Positions 44,402-56,826 of a stretch of DNA of 64,000 bases are shown here, in pieces (positions within the stretch are counted from its first letter, which is position 1; every line of letters starts with the position of its first letter). The DNA lies in assembly GCF_038502225.1 (NCBI RefSeq), contig NC_091369.1, forward strand, positions 17,763,843 through 17,827,842. Direction: 5' to 3'. This stretch comes from Cherax quadricarinatus. Lineage: Eukaryota > Arthropoda > Malacostraca > Decapoda > Parastacidae. The translations under genes and the position numbers were made by a program. Below the pieces are notes generated by a model, which saw only the letters and a program-made list of their open reading frames with translations, was not told the origin of the DNA and did not search any database.

Positions 44402-45707
44402 GGTGACAGGTCCTTAGCTTCGAACTATAGACCAATAAGCCTAACCTCCATAGTGGGAAAATTTATGGAATCAATAATTGCCGAGGCAGTTCGTAGCCAC
44501 CTTGAAAAGCATAAATTAATCAACGAATCTCAGCATGGTTTTACAAAGGGGCGTTCCTGCCTTACGAATTTATTAACTTTTTTCACTAAGGTATTTGAGG
44601 AGGTAGATCATGGTAATGAATATGATATTGTGTATATGGACTTCAGTAAGGCTTTTGACAGGGTCCCACATCAGAGACTATTGAGGAAAATTAAAGCACA
44701 TGGAATAGGAGGAGAAATTTTTTTCCTGGATAGAGGCATGGTTGACAAATAGGCAGCAGAGAGTTTGCATAAATGGGGAGAAATCAGAGTGGGGAAGCGT
44801 CACGAGCGGTGTTCCACAGGGGTCAGTGTTGGGCCCCCTGCTGTTCACAATCTACATAAACGACATAGATGAGGGCATAAAGAGCGACATCGGCAAGTTT
44901 GCCGATGACACCAAAATAGGCCGTCGAATTCATTCTGACGAGGACATTCGAGCACTCCAGGAAGATTTGAATAGACTGATGCAGTGGTCGGAGAAGTGGC
45001 AGATGCAGTTTAATATAGACAAATGCAAAGTTCTAAATGTTGGACAGGACAATAACCATGCCACATATAAACTAAATAATGTAGATCTTAATATTACGGA
45101 TTGCGAAAAAGATTTAGGAGTTCTGGTTAGCAGTAATCTGAAACCAAGACAACAGTGCATAAGTGTTCGCAATAAAGCTAATAGAATCCTTGGCTTCATA
45201 TCAAGAAGCATAAATAATAGGAGTCCTCAGGTTGTTCTTCAACTCTATACATCCTTGGTTAGGCCTCATTTAGATTATGCTGCACAGTTTTGGTCACCGT
45301 ATTACAGAATGGATATAAATTCTCTGGAAAATGTACAAAGGAGGATGACAAAGATGATCCCATGTATCAGAAACCTTCCCTATGAGGATAGACTAAGGGC
45401 CCTGAAACTGCACTCTCTAGAAAGACGTAGAATTAGGGGGGATATGATTGAGGTTTATAAGTGGAAGACAGGAATAAATAAAGGGGATGTAAATAGTGTG
45501 CTGAAAATATCTAGCCTAGACAGGACTCGCAGCAATGGTTTTAAGTTGGAAAAATTCAGATTCAGGAGGGATATAGGAAAGTACTGGTTTGGTAATAGAG
45601 TTGTGGATGAGTGGAACAAACTCCCAAGTACCGTTATAGAGGCCAGAACGTTGTGTAGCTTTAAAAATAGGTTGGATAAATACATGAGTAGATGTGGGTG
45701 GGTGTGA
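44150..45707 (+). pseudogene. LINE-A copy 3 ORF2, RT and C-terminus (one frameshift)
   Basis: RT motifs are 'GSNYRPISL'-type ('SNYRPISLTSIVGKFMESII'), 'MDFSKAFDRVPHQRLL' (motif A), '[20 protein letters not shown]' (motif B) and 'KFADDTKIG' (motif C). The frame is broken once at about 44720 (GGAGGAGAAATTTTTTTCC), where an extra base shifts it. The remainder, to 'KNRLDKYMSRCG', is open. It is the least decayed LINE-A RT in the window but lacks the endonuclease. Confidence 0.88.
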
Positions 45708-45886
45708 GTTGGACCTGATAGCTTGTGCTAACAGGTCGGTTGCCGTGTTCCTCCCTTAAGTCAATGTGACCTGACCTGACTAGGTTGGGTGCATTGGCTT
45801 AAGCCGGTAGGGACTTGGACCTGCCTCGCATGGGCCAGTAGGCCTTCTGCAGTGTTCTTTCGTTCTTATGTTCTTATGTTCTTATG

Positions 45887-46190
45887 TAAGATAAGATATG
45901 ATAAGATAAGATTTCGGTCGGATTTTTAACCCCGGAGGATTAGCCACCCAGGATAACCCAAGAAAGTCAGTGCGTCATCGAGGACTGTCTAACTTATTCC
46001 CATTGGGGTCTTCAATCTTGTCCCCCAGGATGCGACCCACACCAGTCGACTAACACCCAGGTACCTATTTGCTGCTAGGTGAACAGGACAACAGGTGTAA
46101 GGAAACGTGTAGAAATGTTTCCACCCGCCGGGAATCGAACCCGGGCCCTCCGTGTGTGAAGCGGGAGCTTTAGCCACCAGGCCACCGGGC
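45887..46190 (-). mobile_element. tRNA-derived SINE, copy 2 (antisense)
   Basis: It is the same family as 34551-34845. The B box is at about 46128-46138 on the minus strand, and the tail GATAAGATAAGAT is at 45887-45912. It sits exactly against the LINE-A copy 3 tail, so the SINE integrated at or beside that tail. Confidence 0.88.
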
Positions 46191-46574
46191 TAATCAGCAG
46201 GAGAGTGAAAAGCAATTGGAGAAAAGAGTTTTCATAAATAACATGAAATACAGGTTTGGAGATGGCAAATTCTGTCTCGCAGAAATGCCGAAACTCGATG
46301 GCAAATGTAAGAGAAGTGAAGCAAGAAGTAGAGGTATGGATGAACTACATACTCTTGGACTGTAATAAGACACATGGCACCTGTCCTTACAAGAGACAGG
46401 CAATTTAACATTGGACGACAGGCATAAAAAGGAGTACACTACAGTGAATCAGTGTGTGGGAGGAGGTGCTAGAACGGGCAAATGTAACAAGTGGACCTTC
46501 ACAAGGATCAGTATTAGGATCGGTACTGTTTCTGTATGAGTGATATTCCAGAAGAGATCGATGTGACCTCAGTA
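46191..46574 (+). pseudogene. LINE-F remnant, RT motif B region
   Basis: At about 46487-46570, 'SGPSQGSVLGSVLFL' and 'SDIPEEIDV' mark RT motif B and the start of the C-motif spacer. Upstream parts are heavily decayed. Probably the continuation of 43300-43871. Confidence 0.5.
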
Positions 46575-46620
46575 CGCTGAGGTCAGTGATCACGTGTGGT
46601 CATACCTGTCCTAAGCTGTC

Positions 46621-47440
46621 ATGGTGTTACCTAGCACCATGGCTTGTTGTAGTGTTTTAAAATCTCAGGTTAAAGTGTTGAAGAAGGAGATTCTACTTCT
46701 TCAGGAGGAAAACAGGAGGCTGAAGCTTCGTCTAGATACGTTTGGGAGTGAGTGTGAGATGGTGGTAGCTGGTGAAGAGGAAAAAGTTACCAGCAGTGAT
46801 TTGGAGAGTGGCAGCCACTTTAAGTGGCAAGTGGTTCACAATTCAGGAAGAAGGATGATAAGGAAGGTTAGCAGAGAAGATGTGAAGATAGGAAATAGAT
46901 TCTCTGTTTTCCAGGACGAGTGTACTTCAGTGGTTAGTGAGATTAAAGGTACAGCTGACTCTCCTGCTTATCAAGGTAAGAATATTCTGATTGTGAGAGA
47001 TTCTCAGGTAAGACATATGGACCATGCCTTTTGTAACAGAGATAAAAAGGTCAGACAGAGGGTGTGTCTCCCAGTAGGTGGTGTGGTGACATAATAAGCA
47101 GGTTAGATAATATTATGTCAGGCAATGGGAACAAGCCCATTATCTGTCTTAGTGCTGGTGGAAATGACATCAGGAATGGCAGGAGACAGGAGCCATAGAT
47201 GTAGTCAGGTCTATGGGAGGGATCTCAGTTATATGTAGCATCTTACCTAGAAGGGGAGTGGGCAATGAATGGATGTGTAGAGCAATTGATATAAATTGCT
47301 GGCTAGACAGGTACTGCAAGGAACTTGCAATTCCATTCATTGATAACTGGGACATATTCTATGGCAAGCATGATATGTATGCAAGGGATGGGGCTCATCT
47401 CTCTGGGGCTGGAGTGGTTGCATAAGCCATTTCAATTGAG
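46621..47440 (+). pseudogene. LINE-A ORF1: coiled coil plus SGNH/GDSL esterase-type domain (broken)
   Basis: The start 'MVLPSTMACCSVLKSQVKVL' is followed by a leucine-zipper-like coiled coil (about residues 12-40). From about residue 120, 'GKNILIVRDSQVRHMDHAF' corresponds to the esterase block I (GDS, here RDS). Then, after stops at about 47091, come 'IICLSAGGNDI' (block III GGND) and 'MYARDGAHLSGAG' (block V D..H). Esterase-type ORF1 is characteristic of CR1 elements. The frame is split by stops and frameshifts. Confidence 0.8.
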
Positions 47441-49625
47441 GGGGTCATTGATGACTTGTCTAGGACTTTAAACTGATAGATTATAGAAGTATTGGTGTCT
47501 GTGGGAAACAATCAGGCTGCAGTATTAGGGTTGAAAACAGCAGATATAACCAGGATACCTCAGGGATATGTTTAAAAGAAAATATCCCAAATAAAGTTGC
47601 TAGTAAAGGCAAAGCAATTGTCCAACAAACAAAGAGAGATAGTAGAGGGCAACGAGTGACTAGCTCCCTTAAGGTTTACTATACAAATAGTAGGAGTCTA
47701 AGAAATAAGATAGATGAGCTAAGATTACTTGCAAGTGCAGGTAATATAGATATTATTGGTATAACAGAGACCTGGTTCGACTTGCAAGATAGAGAAATGC
47801 CCTATGAATGCAACATACATGGTTATAAACTATTCCATACTGATAGGGTCAACAGGAAGAGTGATGGAGTGGCGATGTATGTCAGAGATAATTTAAATTG
47901 TTGTGTTAGACATGATATAAGATTAGAAACATCGGACACAAAATCTGTTTGGCTGCAGTTTCTCGAGGGTCGTGAAAAGTTAATTTTGAGTGTGATTTAT
48001 AGGCCCTCAAACGTTGATAGAGAGTTCAGTAAGCTGCTATGGGACGAAATTCATAAGGCATCTAGATATGAAAATTTTGTGTTAATGGGAGATTTTAACT
48101 TTAGACAAATTGATTGGTACAATGTGACAGGAAATCTTGAGTCTAGTGACTTTCTTGATACGGTTCAGGATTGCTTTTTAGAACAGTTTGTGACAGAACC
48201 AACTAGAGGAAACAATCTGCTTGACTTGGTTCTTGCCAACAAAGAATAACTAGTTAATAATCTTGAGGTTAATGATGAGCTAGGGGAAAGTGATCACAAA
48301 TCACTTAGTTTCAATATATCATGGAGTTACCCGGATAACTGCAATCAAATCTCTGTCCCAGACTTTTGCTTGGCCAATTTCATGGGACTGAAAAATTACC
48401 TGGGTGAGCTAAATTGGGATGTCCTGACTATGGGTCAGGTAGGTGATCTTGGTTGCCAATATGACGTTTTTCAGAGCATAGTTCTAGCTGCCGAGACAAC
48501 TTTTGTTCCGAGTAGGGAAATTAGAGCTAACAAAAATGATCCCAAATGGATGTACAATAGATTAAAACATCTCATTGGTCAAAAGAGAGGCATATATGGG
48601 CGTATCAAAAGAGGAAAGAGGCAGTTAAGAAATCAATATATTCAATTAAAGAGAGAAATAAGGAAAGGAATAAGAAAAGCAAGAAGGGATTATGAGGCTG
48701 AGGTCGCAAGGGATTCGAAGACTAACCAAAAAGGGTTCTTTCAGGTATACAGAAGTAAGATTCGGGACAAGATAGGCCCACTTAAGAGTAACTCTAGTCA
48801 GATCACTGACAGTGATAAGGATATGTGTGAATTTTTCAACTCTTACTTCCTCTCAGTTTTCACTCAGGAAGATACTAGCGAAATTCCAGAAATAATAAAT
48901 TATGTAGAACAGGACGATAATAAACTATGCACGATTGCGGTAACTAGTGACATGGTCCTCAGACAAATAGAGAAATTAAAACCTAACAAATCCCCAGACC
49001 CTGATGAATTATTTGCAAGGGTTTTAAAGGAATATAAAGAGGAACTTTGCAAACCTTTGGCTAATCTTTTCAGCATGTCGCAACAAAATGGCATAGTGCC
49101 TGATAAGTGGAAAATGGCAAATGTAATACCTATTTACAAGGCTTAGAACTACAGACCAATAAGCCTTACATCCATAGTGGGAAAATTTATGGAATCAATA
49201 ATTGCAGAGGCAATTCGTAGCCATCTTGATAGGCATAAATTGATAAATAAATCTCGACAAGGTTTCACTAAGGGGCGTTCCTGTCTTATAAATTTACTAA
49301 CTTTTTTCGCTAAAGTGTTTGAGGAGGTAGATCATGGTAATGAATATGATAATGTGTATATGGACTTCAGTAAGGCTTTCGATAGAGTTCCACATCAGAG
49401 ACTTTTGAGGAAACTTAAGGCACACGGAATAGGAGGAGAAATTTTATCCTGGGTTGAGGCGTGGTTGACAAATAGGCAGCAGAGAGTTTACATAAATGGG
49501 GAGAAATCAGAATGGGGGGCACGTCACTTGCGGTGTTCCTCAGGGGTCAGTGTTGGGCCCCTTGTTGTTCACAATTTACATAAACGATATAGATAAAGGA
49601 ATAAATAGCGACATAAGCAAATTTG

Positions 49626-49764
49626 TATTGCACCTCACTCTGAGCCTATATATACCCTCTGTGTCCATGTACTGTTTGTAACGGCTTGACAAAGCTCCCG
49701 GAGAGCGAAACGTTGCTACAATAAAATGTCACATTAGTTGCACTTGTGTCCTTTTACTTTACAC
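49626..49764 (+). mobile_element. 139-bp hammerhead-type insertion in the LINE-A RT active-site motif
   Basis: It is flanked by AAGCAAATTTG (49615-49625 and 49765-49775); excision restores the FADD motif of LINE-A. It contains a single hammerhead-like unit and ends in CTTTTACTTTACAC. Same subfamily as 33943-34112, but with one arm only, so either truncated or a solo terminal unit. Confidence 0.8.
49682..49716 (+). ncRNA. hammerhead-like ribozyme motif, U3-A8 subfamily
   Basis: The order is GGC, TTGACAA, A, stem II GCTC-CCGGA-GAGC, GAAA, CGTT, GCT. Stem I GGC/GCT pairs (one G-U). The GAAA box is intact. Confidence 0.6.
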
Positions 49765-51038
49765 AAGCAAATTTGCTGATGACACCAAAATAGGCTGTCC
49801 AATTCATTCTATTGAGGACATTAGTGCACTCCAGGATGATTTAAGTAGACTGATGCAGTGGTAGGAGAAGTGGCAGATGCAGTTTAATATAGACAAATGC
49901 AAAGTGCTAAAAGTTGGGCAGGACAATAACCATGCCACTTTTAAACTGAATAGTGCAGATCTTAATGCTACTGATTGCGAGAAGGATTTGGGAGTTCTGG
50001 TTAGCAGTAATCTGAAACCAAGACAACAGTGCATAAGTGTTCGCAATAAAGCTAACAGAATCCTTGTTTTCATATCAAGAAGTATAAATAATAGAAGTCC
50101 TCAGGGTGTTCTTCAGTTCTTGGTTAGGCCTCATTTAGACTATGCTGCACAGTTCTGGTCACCATATTACAGAATGGATATAAATACACTGGAAAACGTA
50201 CAGAGGAGGATGACAAAGTTGATCCCATGTATCAGACATCTTCCCCATGAGGATAGACTGGGGGCCCTGAATCTGCACTCTCTAGAAAGGTGTAGAATTA
50301 GGGGGGATGTGATTGAGGTGTATAAATGGAAAACAGGAATAAATAAAGGGGATGTAAATAGCGTGCTGAAAATACCTAGCCAAGACAGGACTCGCAGCAA
50401 TGGCTTCAAGTTGGAAAAGTTCAGATTCAGGAAGGATATAGGAAAGCACTGGTTTGGTAATATAGTTTTGGATGAGTGGAACAAAATCCCGAGTACCGTT
50501 ATTCAGGCTAAAACGTTGTGTAGTTTTGAAAATAGGTTAGATAAATACATGAGTGGGTGTGGGTGGGTGTGAGTTGGACCTGACTAGCTCGTGCTACCAG
50601 GTCTGGTGCCGTGCTCCTTCCTTAAGTGGAAGTGACCTGACTAGGTAGTCATTGTTCTAGGCCAGGGGGGGGTGGCATGGACCTGCTTCGCGTGGGTCAG
50701 TAGGCCTGTCGCAGTGTTCCTTCTTTCTTATGTTCTTATGATTATGTGTCATCGTGGAATAGATGTGAAGGTGCGATATCTCCTTCATATTCGAACTCAC
50801 ATGCAGCCTGATACGGAGATTCTTCTTGAGTAGTGTACACCATTAAGTTGCATTAACTTATGGGAAGACGTATTTTGCATAAATCTCTTCCTTTATAAGG
50901 TCATTATTAATACTGGACCCTAGTTCACGATTTCATCAGTTTCTACAGAAACTAAATAGGAAAATTTATTTTTGCGATGTATTTTCTGAATGTTTCACCC
51001 TCACCTTCAGCATCACTCATAGTTTGTTTCCGTCTTAG

Positions 51039-51120
51039 GTTCTTCCATCATCTACATGATGAGTCACTTCCTCTCCAGCACCACCTTCAGGAAAGGCATC
51101 ATGAACTTTCTCAACGGATG
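51039..51120 (+). CDS. M1 aminopeptidase N, exon 'c'
   Basis: The acceptor is TTTCCGTCTTAG (to 51038) and the donor GATG|GTGAGT. It encodes 'SSIIYMMSHFLSSTTFRKGI' then 'MNFLNG', plus two bases of the next codon. Phase 1 start and phase 2 end match exons 'b' and 'd'. It corresponds to the ISYSKG(A/S)S-IRML region of M1 enzymes. Confidence 0.92.
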
Positions 51121-51129
51121 GTGAGTTAA

Positions 51130-51815
<686 letters not shown>

Positions 51816-52114
51816 CTTGCTAATAGTTAACTATCGCACCTTGCTAATAGGTAATTATCGCAATAATTGACTATAATTACACTAAAAGGTTAACACTGCG
51901 TTTAAAGTTACCATTGCTGAGGGATATGTTACCGCCTATTTTGCACAAAACAGAATTAACATTATATTCATAAGACTCCCCAGATCCCAGAGAATTTATA
52001 CAGTTCTGATCAATGACAGATTATCAGGTTTGATCTGATAAAGAGAATGGTAGCTACAATTCCTTGTATCAATAGCCCAATAAAAGCATCAAAACACCGA
52101 AAGGAATATATCGA

Positions 52115-52200
52115 GGCATCAATATTTCTCTTAATAATGATAATAAAATTAGTTTTATACTACTACTACTAACAATAATAATAGTGATGATAATTAATCT

Positions 52201-52273
<73 letters not shown>

Positions 52274-52282
52274 TAACAAAAT

Positions 52283-52372
<90 letters not shown>
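52115..52372. repeat. (AAT)n-(CAA)n-(AAT)n microsatellite
   Basis: AAT trinucleotides with a central block of about ten CAA units. Confidence 0.95.
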
Positions 52373-52723
52373 TTTTGTTCCTTGCAAGTAAGTGTTATTT
52401 TCCAAGTTCTTTTATTGCAAAACAGTAGAAAATGCCCATTATTCCTTTTAAACTTTGCATTTGCGGCTTACAGGGTGAATTTTTGACAAAGAAAATGGCT
52501 ACATTTCAATATTTTTTACTAGTTTTGGGTGAAAAAAATAATATAATAAATAAAATTTACATAAATAAAAAAATACACAAATTTTATTTTAAGCTTTCTG
52601 AAATATATTTACAAAGTTAGAAATAGATTTGCATCGACACCATGCCCAGCCTAGAATAAATAACAAAAAGGCACAATACCGTGACTGGAACGATACACAA
52701 ATAACCCGCACATACAAAGCTTA

Positions 52724-52792
52724 CAGACGTTTCGGTCCGAGACCATTACGTGACTTTGTCAACAAGTCGGACCGAAACGTCGTCGTAAGCTT
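52724..52792. repeat. 14-bp inverted repeat around an ACGTTTCGGTCC motif
   Basis: ACGTTTCGGTCCGA and TCGGACCGAAACGT are perfect inverted copies about 30 bp apart, bounded by CTTACAGACG/CGTCGTAAG. They contain GACCGAAACGTC, reminiscent of the hammerhead GAAA box, but a convincing stem II and stem I are absent. Confidence 0.6.
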
Positions 52793-52809
52793 CTGTCTTT
52801 TATGTGCGA

Positions 52810-53070
52810 CTTGATCGACACCATACCCATTGCAGGGTATGGTGCCTGAGCCCGAGCTTTCAGCTCACAAGACTGTCATTCCCAGAGAGTCCTAGCTTGT
52901 GGCTAGGCCTGGGGACAGTTGGTCCCAAAGACGAGGAGGTACTTGTACCTCCTCCCATGGGAGACTTAGGTCTCAGACACTCCCAAGACAGGGAGCCAAG
53001 GCCGGACCACCACTTGGAAAAGGCCCGGGCCGGGAGAATGAAGGCGAATCTTTAATAATAAATAATAAAT
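52810..53070 (+). mobile_element. putative retroposon fragment, unclassified
   Basis: A GC-rich segment with TAATAATAAATAATAAAT at its end, sharply different from the AT-rich surroundings. The A/T-rich tail suggests a retroposed sequence. Family unknown. Confidence 0.35.
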
Positions 53071-53109
53071 AGATTTGCGAGCAGCAACAAATCATTTTCC
53101 CGTTTACAT

Positions 53110-53772
53110 CCCCAAATGAAGTCTCCTATCATGTTTACAAGATCCCTGATATCTGTATTCAAAGTCCATTATATCTTAGTGGAAGCTCTCCTCTTGCTCT
53201 TCTGAGTATGCTGCCATATTCTTCTTGAAATTGTCAAGATGAGCATCAAGGATATGGACCATAAGATTCACTGAATGAGCCAAGGGAAGACATGTATACT
53301 TGTTTCCATTGTGCAGAAGTACAGCTTTTAGGCTTCTGGAGGAGCTGTCATCTAAATTGCATGCAATTCCAATTGCATCCAACAGGCTAGATACATCATT
53401 CCTGTAGCACAACCTGTCTTCATTAGTGAAGAAGGTTGAGAAATGTTGGTGACACTTTCTATGGCTTGTCACTTGAACACTTTCATCCACCAAGTCTCAC
53501 TCCTTGAGGCTTGAAATCAAAAGCCTTGCATTTGACTTTGTCAAACCAAGATCTCTGATAAGGTTATTGAGGTCAGTTTAGTTTGGGTAGTAAGGATTCC
53601 TCCCAACAACTGCATCTGTGAGATCATAGTCTTGGTCACTGTGCTCATCATTTTCTGATTTGCTGGTTTCTTCTTCTGACGGTTGACTTCTTTCTGGAGG
53701 TGTAGGTACAGGAAGATCAGCACTGTGTGGTACTGGTGCAATAGAAGAGGGATGGTCTGATAAATTAGACAC
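53110..53772 (-). pseudogene. decayed copy of an uncharacterised multicopy invertebrate protein
   Basis: Minus-strand pieces in order: 'DHPSSIAPVPHSADLPVPTP' (N-terminal acidic/Pro-rich), 'LIRDLGLTKSNARLLISSLK', 'VTSHRKCHQHFSTFF', 'DAIGIACN', 'SSSRSLKAVLLHNGNKYTCL' and 'HLDNFKKNMAAYSEEQEESF'. I recall this order from a widespread, mostly unannotated protein family, often present in many genomic copies in invertebrates. The middle of the protein (between the LPLAHS-like and HLDNF-like blocks) is deleted, and stops occur. Function unknown; a transposon-linked origin is possible. Confidence 0.55.
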
Positions 53773-53975
53773 ATGTGCAACTCTTGGGTATCTTTATTGA
53801 GGAAACGTTTCGCCACACAGTGGCTTCATCAGTCCATACAAAGGAGAAACTTGAAGCAACAGGAGGAGAATGAGGTAATCAGTCCTTCAACCTTGAGTCG
53901 ATGTGGTCAGTCCATCAGTCTTGAATAGAATACGGCATATGAGCGGAGGAGCAGCTTATAAACCTACGGTTTATA
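53760..53975 (-). mobile_element. hammerhead-ended element, one arm, abutting (TA)n
   Basis: The left arm has the terminal sequence TTAGACACATGTGCAACTCT, then the hammerhead unit, then the internal part. The other arm is missing and (TA)n begins at about 53978. It cuts the N-terminal end of the pseudogene at 53772. Confidence 0.65.
53795..53838 (-). ncRNA. hammerhead-like ribozyme motif (best-preserved copy)
   Basis: Minus strand: TATGGA, CTGATGA, A, stem II GCCAC-TGT-GTGGC, GAAA, CGTT, TCCTCAATA. The classical core boxes are intact, stem II is five perfect pairs, and stem I pairs as GGA/TCC immediately at the core. It has one additional A before stem II. Confidence 0.7.
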
Positions 53976-53977
53976 AG

Positions 53978-54324
<347 letters not shown>

Positions 54325-54354
54325 ATAAGATCATAGCAAACAGGTGATTTCGGA

Positions 54355-54924
<570 letters not shown>

Positions 54925-55361
54925 CATTCCATGACGAAGTCGCCTTACGATCTTTTTCAGTACATTATATTATTTATTGAGCTAATAGGCTGAGCACATC
55001 TGCTGAAACTAATTAAATTTTGAATGAGGCAGCAATTATATAGGTGAAAACAAATTTCAGTGACTATTATGCATGCTTGACTCAGTCCTTTAGCCTAAAA
55101 TATTGACTGGTTGCTTAATTAGGATTATTTTTTTTTCGGCTACACGAAGGACATATATCCAGATTACCACTTGCTCACCACCAGTCAAGAATATTTCATT
55201 CAATACAAAGGGATTAATGTAAGCTATCAGCGTGAATGTATAGAGATATACATATATGCTTCTCGGTTAATTTATCCTGTATTATGCTGTAATGTTCTAG
55301 CGTTTCCATCTGCTCTCCAGTTGTTTTTTTCTATAATAAACTATATAAATTATGCATTTAT

Positions 55362-56576
55362 GTAGTGTACACCAAGCTTGTAGTGTACACCAAGCTTGTA
55401 GTGTACACCAAGCTTGTAGTGTACACCAAGCTTGTAGTGTACACCAAGCTTGTAGTGTACACCAAGCTTGTAGTGTACACCAAGCTTGTAGTGTACACCA
55501 AAGCTTGTAGTGCGCACCAAGCTTGTAGTGTACACCAAGCTTGTAGTGTACACCAAGCTTGTAGTGTACACCAAGCTTGTAGTGTACACCAAGCTTGTAG
55601 TGCACACCAAGCTTGTAGTGTACACCAAGCTTGTAGTGTACACCAAGCTTGTAGTGTACACCAAGCTTGTAGTAGTACACCAAGCTTGTAGTGTACACCA
55701 AGCTTGTAGTGTACACCAAGCTTGTAGTGTACACCAAGCTTGTAGTGTACACCAAGCTTGTAGTGTACACCAAGCTTGTAGTGTACACCAAGCTTGTAGT
55801 GTACACCAAGCTTGTAGTGTACACCAAGCTTGTAGTGTACACCAAGCTTGTAGTGTACACCAAGCTTGTAGTGTACACCAAGCTTGTAGTGTATACCAAG
55901 CTTCTAGTGTACACCAAGCTTGTAGTGTACACCAAGCTTGTAGTGTACACCAAGCTTGTAGTGTACACCAAGCTTGTAGTGTACATCAAGCTTGTAGTGT
56001 ACATCAAGCTTCTAGTGTACACCAAGCTTGTAGTGTACACCAAGCTTGTAGTGTACACCAAGCTTGTAGTGTACACCGAGCTTCTAGTGCACACCAAGCT
56101 TGTAGTTTACACCAAGCTTCTAGTGTACACCAAGCTTCTAGTGTACACCAAGCTTGTAGTGTACACCAAGCTTGTAGTGTACATCAAGCTTCTAGTGTAC
56201 ACCAAGCTTGTAGTGTACACCAAGCTTGTAGTGTACACCAAGCTTGTAGTGTACACCAAGCTTGTAGTGTACATCAAGCTTGTAGTGTACATCAAGCTTC
56301 TAGTGTACACCAAGCTTGTAGTGTACACCAAGCTTGTAGTGTACACCAAGCTTGTAGTGTACACCGAGCTTCTAGTGCACACCAAGCTTGTAGTTTACAC
56401 CAAGCTTCTAGTGTACACCAAGCTTCTAGTGTACACCAAGCTTGTAGTGTACACCAAGCTTGTAGTGTACACCAAGCTTCTAGTGCACACCAAGCTTCTA
56501 GTGCACACCAAGCTTGTAGTTTACACCAAGCTTCTAGTGTACACCAAGCTTCTAGTATACACCAAGCTTGTAGTGT
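55362..56576. repeat. 18-bp satellite, about 67 units, each two 8-bp palindromes plus TA
   Basis: The unit GTGTACACCAAGCTTGTA is two perfect 8-bp palindromes (GTGTACAC and CAAGCTTG) plus TA. The period of 18 keeps frames open on both strands for hundreds of codons (VYTKLV, SVHQAC, TTSLVY repeats). None is a credible protein. The array ends about 65 bp before the exon 'd' acceptor. A few units carry TTCTAG or GCACAC variants, and a multi-unit block is duplicated (about 55965-56130 and 56255-56425). Confidence 0.97.
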
Positions 56577-56642
56577 ATAACGGTAGCCAGTTACTTCGTA
56601 TTTTAGATTCCTCTTTTTGTTTTTTGTTTTTTTGGTGAGTAG

Positions 56643-56826
56643 CCAATACAGTAACGCGGACCAGGAAGACCTCTGGCGGTACATGACAGAGGCGGCTCGC
56701 CAAGACAACACACTGCCCGGGGATGTCACCGTTAAGATGATCATGGACACGTGGACGCTGCAGGCAGGCTACCCTGTCATCACGGTACATAGAAGCACCG
56801 ATGGTACCTCAGCCACAGTCTACCAG
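56643..56826 (+). CDS. M1 aminopeptidase N, exon 'd'
   Basis: The acceptor is TTTTTTGGTGAGTAG (to 56642) and the donor CCAG|GTGAGC (56826/56827). It encodes 'QYSNADQEDLWRYMTEAARQ', 'PGDVTVKMIMDTWTLQAGYP' and 'VITVHRSTDGTSATVYQ'. The IMDTWTLQxGYPV block is a hallmark of M1 aminopeptidases, N-terminal to the C-terminal ERAP1-like helical domain. It ends in phase 0; later exons lie beyond the window. The first codon (TG|C) joins to Cys. Confidence 0.95.

Larger units (their letters stand above)
43872..45886 (+). mobile_element. LINE-A copy 3 with palindromic 5' end
   Basis: The plus-strand copy runs from 44137 to the (TTCTTATG)3 tail at 45886. It is preceded by a perfect or near-perfect inverted duplicate of its first 265 bp (43872-44136). 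It is 5' truncated within RT. Confidence 0.9.
47656..50569 (+). pseudogene. LINE-A copy 4 ORF2, endonuclease-RT (near-complete, disrupted)
   Basis: The endonuclease has 'VYYTNSRSLRNKIDELR', 'GITETWF', 'GDFNFRQIDW' and 'GESDHKSLS'. One TAA at 48247 interrupts an otherwise continuous frame to 49146. A deletion of about 17 bp follows 'VIPIYKA'. RT motif A 'YMDFSKAFDRVPHQ' is intact. A G-run frameshift lies at about 49512-49518. Motif C (FADD) is split by the hammerhead-type insertion after 'KF'. The C-terminal part to 'YMSGCGW' is readable. Confidence 0.88.
46575..50740 (+). mobile_element. LINE-A copy 4 (CR1-like), most complete copy
   Basis: This copy of about 4.2 kb has ORF1 (46621-47440), ORF2 (47656-50569), a 3' UTR and a TTCTTATG tail. 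It is interrupted by a 139-bp hammerhead-type insertion at 49626-49764. It defines the family in this window. Confidence 0.88.
42704..51038 (+). other. aminopeptidase N intron 'b-c' (about 8.3 kb)
   Basis: It holds LINE-F remnants, LINE-A copies 3 and 4 and an antisense SINE, listed separately. 42704-43290 and 50741-51038 show nothing recognisable beyond a short poly(A). Confidence 0.8.

Noticed and set aside
52724..52792. Another hammerhead motif around GACCGAAACGTC
   Set aside because: GAAA and a GTC triplet are present but no convincing stem II or stem I pairing; kept only as an inverted repeat.
55510..56638. Long open frames (up to 356 codons) of VYTKLV/SVHQAC repeats on both strands
   Set aside because: They follow from an 18-bp satellite whose period is a multiple of three; frames are open in several phases at once and no start or promoter context supports a gene.
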